Program-made: the position numbers and the translations under genes
Assembly (NCBI GenBank): GCA_964552655.1
Contig: CAZKHG010000020.1
Location: 1 to 55,541 of the forward strand
DNA: 55,541 nucleotides
Reading direction: 5' to 3'
Source of the DNA: CAZKHG01 sp964552655
GTDB taxonomy: Bacteria; Bacteroidota; Bacteroidia; Bacteroidales; Tenuifilaceae
The notes under the pieces: model-generated
The model's database searches: none
What the model saw: only the letters and a program-made list of their open reading frames with translations
What the model was told of the DNA's origin: nothing
Shown here: positions 51,186 through 55,541 of the stretch, one piece after another
Position numbering within the stretch: the first letter of the stretch is position 1
Layout of the letters: each line of letters starts with the position of its first letter

Positions 51186-53039
51186 TTATTTACCCTCCAA
51201 AATTTCGTTATACTTCTGAACCAGCTCAGCTACAGTAAAAGGCAAACCTTGTACCTTGTTGTATTGCAAATAGTTAAACTCCTGATAGCTGGTTCTTAAA
51301 TAGTTTGCAAACTGTCCCATGTTCAACTCGCATACCAGAAGTTTTTTGTACCTCTTAAAGATATCGCGAACGTTCTTTGGCAAAGGGTTTATATAATTGA
51401 AATGGCACAATGAAACGCTTTTCCCTTCTGAACGGATTTCCTGAACAGAGGTAAGTAAATGGCCATAAGTTCCTCCCCATCCGATAACCAGCAACTCGCC
51501 TTCCTGATCACCGATAACCTCTTGTAATGGAATAAACTCCTGAACACGCTGAACTTTTGCCTGGCGTATATCCGTCATTCTTTGGTGGTTAATAGGATCA
51601 TGAGATACACTTCCTTTGAGAAAATCCTTTTCCAAGCCACCCACGCGATGCATAATTCCCTTTTTCCCCGGGAAAGCCCAACCTCTGGCCAGACGTTTCT
51701 CATCACGGGCATAAGGCATATAATTTTCAGAGCCTTCGGGTACAATTGGTGGGTTGATATCGGGGTAATCCTTCATACTCGGAATTCGCCAGGGCTCCGA
51801 CCCATTTGCTAGGTAACCATCGGTTAGCAGGATAACCGGAGTCATGTGTTCCATTGCCAGTTTCCCGGCAAGGAAAGCATAGTCGAAGCAGTTACTTGGA
51901 GTGCTAGCAGCAAGAATTATCATGGGAGCTTCGCCATTTCTTCCGTATAATGCCTGACCCAAATCCGATTGCTCTGTTTTTGTAGGTAACCCAGTAGATG
52001 GTCCACCGCGTTGTACATTAACCACAACCAAAGGAAGCTCAGTCATCACGGCTAAACCCATTGCCTCCGTTTTAAGGGATAAACCGGGACCTGACGTGGT
52101 GGTTACTGCAAAGTTACCGGCAAAGGATGCTCCAATGGCTGTGCAAATTCCTGCGATCTCGTCCTCAACCTGAAGGGTTTTTACGCCTAAATCCTTGCGT
52201 TTAGAGAGTTCAATCAGAATCTCAGTAGCCGGTGTTATAGGGTAAGATCCACAAAAAAGCGGGAGTTTTGCTTTCTCAGCTGCAGCAATTAAACCCCAGG
52301 CTGTAGCAGTATTCCCGTTGATATTCCGGTAAGTACCTTTTGGGAGATTTGTTGCAGCGGGAATATGATATGTGTTGGCAATGAGCTGAATATTTGATGC
52401 ATAGTTAAACCCATCACGAAGCACCTTCTTGTTTGCCTGTGCCACTTCTGGTTTTTTCTTAAACTTCTTCTCAAAATAGGATTCGGTGAATTCAAGCGGA
52501 CGACTATAAATGTAATAAACCATGCCTAATGCAAACATGTTTTTACTACGAACTATGCTTTTATTATCTAACCCGGAATCTTTTAAACTCTCTTTGGTTA
52601 ACAGGGTTATAGGTGCAAAAATTACCTTATAATCGTGAAGTTTTAGCTCTTCTATAGGGTCGTTGGTTTTATATCCAGCCCGCTGTAACCCTTTTTCGTT
52701 AAAGGAATCATTATCAACAATGATCATCCCACCGGGTTTCACCCATCGGGCGTTAGCTCTTAATGCAGCAGGGTTCATTGCAATAAGGGCATCACAGTAA
52801 TCACCGGGGGTATTAACCTTCCTGCTTCCGATATTCACCTGAAATCCCGAAACACCGCCGATAGTTCCCTGGGGGGCGCGAATCTCGGACGGATAGTCGG
52901 GGAATGTGCTTACGCTGTTCCCAAACAGGGCGGAAGCATCGGAGAATAAAGTTCCTGTAAGCTGCATTCCATCACCTGAATCGCCGGAGAATCTAATAAC
53001 CACTTCTTCCAACTCCAGGTTCTTTTTAGCTTCATCCAT
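51186..53039 (-). CDS. korA: 2-oxoacid:ferredoxin oxidoreductase, fused gamma-alpha subunit (KorA-like)
   Basis: The protein has 617 residues. Residues 1-190 are the gamma domain (VIRFSGDSGDGMQLTG...), which handles CoA-linked redox chemistry. Residues about 220-600 are the alpha domain with YPITPATEILIELSKRKD, QVEDEIAGICTAIGASFAG and TTTSGPGLSLKTEAMGL. The gamma-alpha fusion is the usual form of the KorA group. It is transcribed ahead of korB. A minus-strand TAnnTTTG box lies about 92 bases upstream. 2-Oxoglutarate is the likely substrate, but related 2-oxoacids cannot be ruled out. Confidence 0.92.
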   Translation of the reverse strand: MDEAKKNLELEEVVIRFSGDSGDGMQLTGTLFSDASALFGNSVSTFPDYPSEIRAPQGTIGGVSGFQVNIGSRKVNTPGDYCDALIAMNPAALRANARWVKPGGMIIVDNDSFNEKGLQRAGYKTNDPIEELKLHDYKVIFAPITLLTKESLKDSGLDNKSIVRSKNMFALGMVYYIYSRPLEFTESYFEKKFKKKPEVAQANKKVLRDGFNYASNIQLIANTYHIPAATNLPKGTYRNINGNTATAWGLIAAAEKAKLPLFCGSYPITPATEILIELSKRKDLGVKTLQVEDEIAGICTAIGASFAGNFAVTTTSGPGLSLKTEAMGLAVMTELPLVVVNVQRGGPSTGLPTKTEQSDLGQALYGRNGEAPMIILAASTPSNCFDYAFLAGKLAMEHMTPVILLTDGYLANGSEPWRIPSMKDYPDINPPIVPEGSENYMPYARDEKRLARGWAFPGKKGIMHRVGGLEKDFLKGSVSHDPINHQRMTDIRQAKVQRVQEFIPLQEVIGDQEGELLVIGWGGTYGHLLTSVQEIRSEGKSVSLCHFNYINPLPKNVRDIFKRYKKLLVCELNMGQFANYLRTSYQEFNYLQYNKVQGLPFTVAELVQKYNEILEGK

Positions 53040-53130
53040 AGGGTAAAATTTAGTTTCTGAAAATATTAGTAATAATATCTAATTAATTATCAATATCTTA
53101 AAATTCGAAAGGGTTTAAAAAAATATCCCA

Positions 53131-53138
53131 CAAAATTA
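53131..53138 (-). promoter_or_regulatory. Promoter -7 box (TAATTTTG) of korAB
   Basis: The minus strand reads TAATTTTG, a TAnnTTTG match in the 192-base gap upstream of korA. Confidence 0.45.
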
Positions 53139-53231
53139 ACTATTTTACATTACCAAGACTTTTTAATTCCATATTTTACGACATGTTTTTAACATGATAA
53201 AATTCATATCACGGGATAAATCGGGTTAGTC

Positions 53232-53981
53232 TTATCCAAGAATATCTGTTATAAATCTTACTAACCGGTTATAATGCGAACCCTCCCAATAAATCTGCTT
53301 GCAATTCTGACATTGAAAGAACTCAGAGTAATATTTAATAGTGCTATCGCGAAGTTGATTTTCAATTATCATTTTATCAACAACCACAACACTTCCATTG
53401 CATAGCGAACATCGACTGAAAGGTTTAGCTTTCTCCTGCAGTGAAAATTGTTCAATCAGCTCTTTTAGCTGGTTTTTTGGATCGGTATTACGCAGGAAAT
53501 ATCCAAATTTTGTGAAACTTTTCCTAAGTATTCCCAGATCGCGGGTTAAGATTATTCTGTTCTCCTCGTTCGATATTCTGATAATCTCATCATCAGCATA
53601 ATCGGTTCTGTAAAGAGAATCAAACCCCATTATTCGTAAGAATCTGGCCAGCTTGCCCAAATGAACATCGAGAATAAAACGGGGCTCATCAGGTTCCCCA
53701 TTAAGTAGGTTTAACTCACCGGTTTTAATAGAGTGAAAGCGCGGGTAGCACACAATCCTGCTTCCCGGTACAGGGTGAAAACCGAAAGTTGATTCCTCCC
53801 CATTGCAAAGGATTTTTGACACCTACACATGGGGCACTCCAACTGCTTCAACTACATCCTTAATCGCCGGTGTACCAAAAAACCAGTACCTGAATGTAAT
53901 TTGCCGGTTTGGGTATTGAATAAAATCGTTCAGGTTACCATAGAATCTTAGCTCGTAGAATTTCGTTAATTTCTCTCTCAA
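53232..53981 (-). pseudogene. Mut7-C RNase-domain protein split by an in-frame TAG
   Basis: The full frame runs from TTG 53981 (no ATG is available) to the stop at 53232. Residues 1-53 are the N-terminal half of the ubiquitin-like Mut7-C_ub domain: ELRFYGNLNDFIQYPNRQI and FGTPAIKDVVEAVGVPHV. TAG at 53823-53825 interrupts it. The same frame then continues VSKILCNGEESTFGFHPV and enters the Mut7-C PIN-like nuclease domain (FILDVHLGKLARFLRIMGFD, IILTRDLGILRK), which ends with zinc Cys pairs CSLC and CQNC. In relatives I recall a V-E-V at the break, so GAG to TAG is a likely change. A GTG at 53822 could restart the nuclease part (196 residues). Confidence 0.75.
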
Positions 53982-54045
53982 GTTAGTAATTGGTTCTTAG
54001 GTTATTAATTATCTGGTTGGCAATTAATTTTCATTTTCTAACAAC

Positions 54046-54080
54046 TGAATTCTGACTTCTGGCATCTGAATTCTGACTAC
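54046..54080. repeat. 14-bp repeat TGAATTCTGACTAC (two copies, 21-bp apart)
   Basis: TGAATTCTGACTTC (54046-54059) and TGAATTCTGACTAC (54067-54080) lie just before the gamma-carbonic anhydrase promoter. The second copy is the exact reverse complement, circularly permuted, of the tandem unit at 2984-3011. Confidence 0.65.
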
Positions 54081-54086
54081 TTCTCT

Positions 54087-54094
54087 TAACTTTG
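54087..54094 (+). promoter_or_regulatory. Promoter -7 box (TAACTTTG) of the gamma-carbonic anhydrase gene
   Basis: TAACTTTG matches TAnnTTTG, 27 bases before the ATG and six bases after the repeat. Confidence 0.5.
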
Positions 54095-54113
54095 ACACAA
54101 AATTCTGAATAAA

Positions 54114-54638
54114 ATGGCATTAATCAAACCTTTGCGGGGAATAACACCAAAAATTGGCAAAAATTGCTATATCGCGGAAACAGCTGTTATTATAGGCGAT
54201 GTTGAAATTGGGGATGATTGCAGTATATGGTACGGTGCGGTTCTTAGAGGCGATGTGAATTCGATCAGAATTGGCAACAGGGTGAATATTCAGGATAACT
54301 CAGTTCTACATACAACCTACCAGAAAACCACAGTTAAACTTGGGGATGATGTATCAATTGGGCATAATGTAATTGTACACGGAGCAGAGGTCAAAAATGG
54401 AGCGTTGCTTGGGATGGGATGCACCGTTATGGATAATGCTATTGTTGGCGAGGGTGCCATTGTTGCGGCAAATGCGTTGGTTTTGGAGAATACTGTGATT
54501 GAACCAGGAAGCATATACGCCGGTGTTCCAGCAAAATTTGTTAAGAAGGTTGATCCGGCACAGAGTAAAGATATGAATGAACGGATAGCCAGAAACTACC
54601 TATTTTATTCTGGCTGGTATAAAGAAGATTCAAAGTAG
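54114..54638 (+). CDS. Gamma-carbonic anhydrase-family protein (YrdA/PaaY-like)
   Basis: This 174-residue left-handed beta-helix protein forms trimers. Hexapeptide turns run from IAETAVIIGDVEIGDDCSIW to ENTVIEPGSIYAGVPAK. The metal-binding His residues are in SVLHTT and GHNVIVHGAEV. Members hydrate CO2 or act as thioesterases or unknown enzymes, so the catalytic activity is uncertain. The length is typical. It forms a single-gene unit with a -7 box directly before it. Confidence 0.9.
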   Translation: MALIKPLRGITPKIGKNCYIAETAVIIGDVEIGDDCSIWYGAVLRGDVNSIRIGNRVNIQDNSVLHTTYQKTTVKLGDDVSIGHNVIVHGAEVKNGALLGMGCTVMDNAIVGEGAIVAANALVLENTVIEPGSIYAGVPAKFVKKVDPAQSKDMNERIARNYLFYSGWYKEDSK

Positions 54639-54671
54639 TTAAGAAGTTAGCTTACATTTTTAAACTACTAT

Positions 54672-55541
54672 CTATATCTCATAAGATAAAATAATCACTT
54701 CCTTAAGCCTATCCGGTTGCAATATTTTACATTCAGTAGAATTTAAATTCCATAATTGGCTATTTGCCAGGCAATAAAGATCGCTGCCGACCATTACGAA
54801 TGTTGTTGGGATATCAAAATCAGGGTTGTTCTGGTCTATAATTCTCATACCAATGATTTTGGTATTGGTCTCATCCAGAAAAAATCTAACAATCTTTACA
54901 TCACTTTTTTGTTGTACCTCATTCTGTATACCGATTAAACTTTTCTGATAGTATTTCAATCCATCAATCCCTGTTGAATTAAAGATGCTATCGGGTTCCC
55001 CTATAATACTTTTCTTTTGGATATCTAATACTCTTATACCATGAGTGGTTGATGCAACGAAAAGGTATTTGCTATCAGATGAGATTGTTATACCATTCGG
55101 ATAAAGTATTTCAATTCCATCGTAAAAAACCTCTACCGAATCCGTTTCTTTATCAATCTTAAATATTGTCTGTCTTTCCGTATCGGTGAAGAATATATTG
55201 CCTTCTGTATCTTTTACCAGATCATTATATAAGTGTTCCAGAGTATCATTGATTGAATATGATTTTATAAGATCACCGGAAATAAGATGGAATTTATTAA
55301 CCAAAGAGAATTTCTTCCCATTTCGATAACCATACCCACATGCCCACAGGTATTTCTGTCCATCATCAACTATTAAGCCCAAAAAACTCAAATTCAACAA
55401 ATCAGAAGGGATAAAATCTTTGAAGTCACCTGATTCAGCATCAATCTGGATAATTTTTGTTTTATAAATACTGCTTAGATAAAAGGAGTTTGTTGTTGAT
55501 GAATAAGTAATTCCTTCTGGAATAAGATCCTTTTCACTTAT
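54672..55541 (-). CDS. SMP-30/gluconolactonase-like beta-propeller protein, partial at window edge
   Basis: The frame is open to the last base of the window, so the 5' end lies outside. 289 residues are visible. Repeats with propeller-like strands are GITYSSTTNSFYLSSIYKTK, DTEGNIFFTDTERQTIFKID and LYPNGITISSDSKYLFVAS, which resemble the gluconolactonase/LRE-like group. The C-terminus ends KEVIILSYEI. No catalytic Glu or metal ligands could be confirmed. A signal peptide would be upstream of the edge. A TTG at 55400 opens a shorter 242-codon frame but is not a credible start. Confidence 0.7.
   Translation of the reverse strand: MSEKDLIPEGITYSSTTNSFYLSSIYKTKIIQIDAESGDFKDFIPSDLLNLSFLGLIVDDGQKYLWACGYGYRNGKKFSLVNKFHLISGDLIKSYSINDTLEHLYNDLVKDTEGNIFFTDTERQTIFKIDKETDSVEVFYDGIEILYPNGITISSDSKYLFVASTTHGIRVLDIQKKSIIGEPDSIFNSTGIDGLKYYQKSLIGIQNEVQQKSDVKIVRFFLDETNTKIIGMRIIDQNNPDFDIPTTFVMVGSDLYCLANSQLWNLNSTECKILQPDRLKEVIILSYEI

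Overview
The window looks like chromosome of a Bacteroidota bacterium, most likely an anaerobic or facultative member of the Bacteroidales/Marinilabiliales type. This is inferred from gene content. Evidence includes a short primary sigma factor without region 1.1, a Rho with a long charged insert, a MurF-Alr fusion, a CarboxypepD_reg TonB receptor and a tmRNA tag ending in NYALAA. TAnnTTTG -7 boxes also stand in front of many genes. GC content is modest and genes are densely packed. No tRNA, rRNA, IS element or CRISPR array was seen.

Layout. 1-3.5 kb: primary sigma factor, rho and ssrA. 3.5-5.1 kb: a three-gene HipB/HipS/HipT-type kinase toxin-antitoxin locus behind an array of three near-identical palindromic operators. 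5.1-10.4 kb: an AT-rich gap, a GIDE-domain membrane protein, a small thioredoxin, a DAP-decarboxylase-like enzyme, a PrsW-type protease and an archaemetzincin. 10.5-18.4 kb: a minus-strand block that is the most unusual part of the window. It encodes an NtrC-type regulator, a histidine kinase with two c-heme motifs, an interrupted membrane-anchored GcvH-like protein, a HybB/NrfD membrane protein, a Tat-exported four-cluster Fe-S protein, and a periplasmic-binding-protein/TM/GcvH-like fusion. 18.9-32.7 kb: mixed housekeeping and envelope genes, including an ABC permease, Hsp20, lipid kinase plus PlsC, a decayed lipoprotein with a CTTT repeat, a Ser/Thr kinase, an epimerase, a TonB receptor, and MORN and TPR proteins. 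32.9-38.9 kb: a sugar uptake group (FHS-family MFS permease, ROK kinase, SSS symporter, small membrane protein) facing galM and ogt. 39.1-50.1 kb: TPR-SpoIIE phosphatase, rsmI, tdk, murF-alr, a cysteine desulfurase-SelD fusion and corA. 50.1-55.5 kb: 2-oxoacid:ferredoxin oxidoreductase (korBA), an interrupted Mut7-C gene, a gamma-carbonic anhydrase and a beta-propeller gene cut by the window edge.

How genes work together. The 10.5-18.4 kb block combines a quinone-interacting membrane subunit, a periplasmic electron-carrying Fe-S subunit and two membrane-tethered cytoplasmic lipoyl-like domains. A heme-sensing two-component system lies beside it. No catalytic (molybdopterin or hydrogenase) subunit is present. 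This is the best candidate for an undescribed redox or sulfur-handling system. The sugar group takes up, phosphorylates and epimerises a hexose. KorAB supplies reduced ferredoxin.

Three minus-strand genes are broken by in-frame stop codons while the frame stays open on both sides: the GcvH-like gene, the lipoprotein and Mut7-C. Either they are recent pseudogenes, or the assembly carries base errors, or something reads through.
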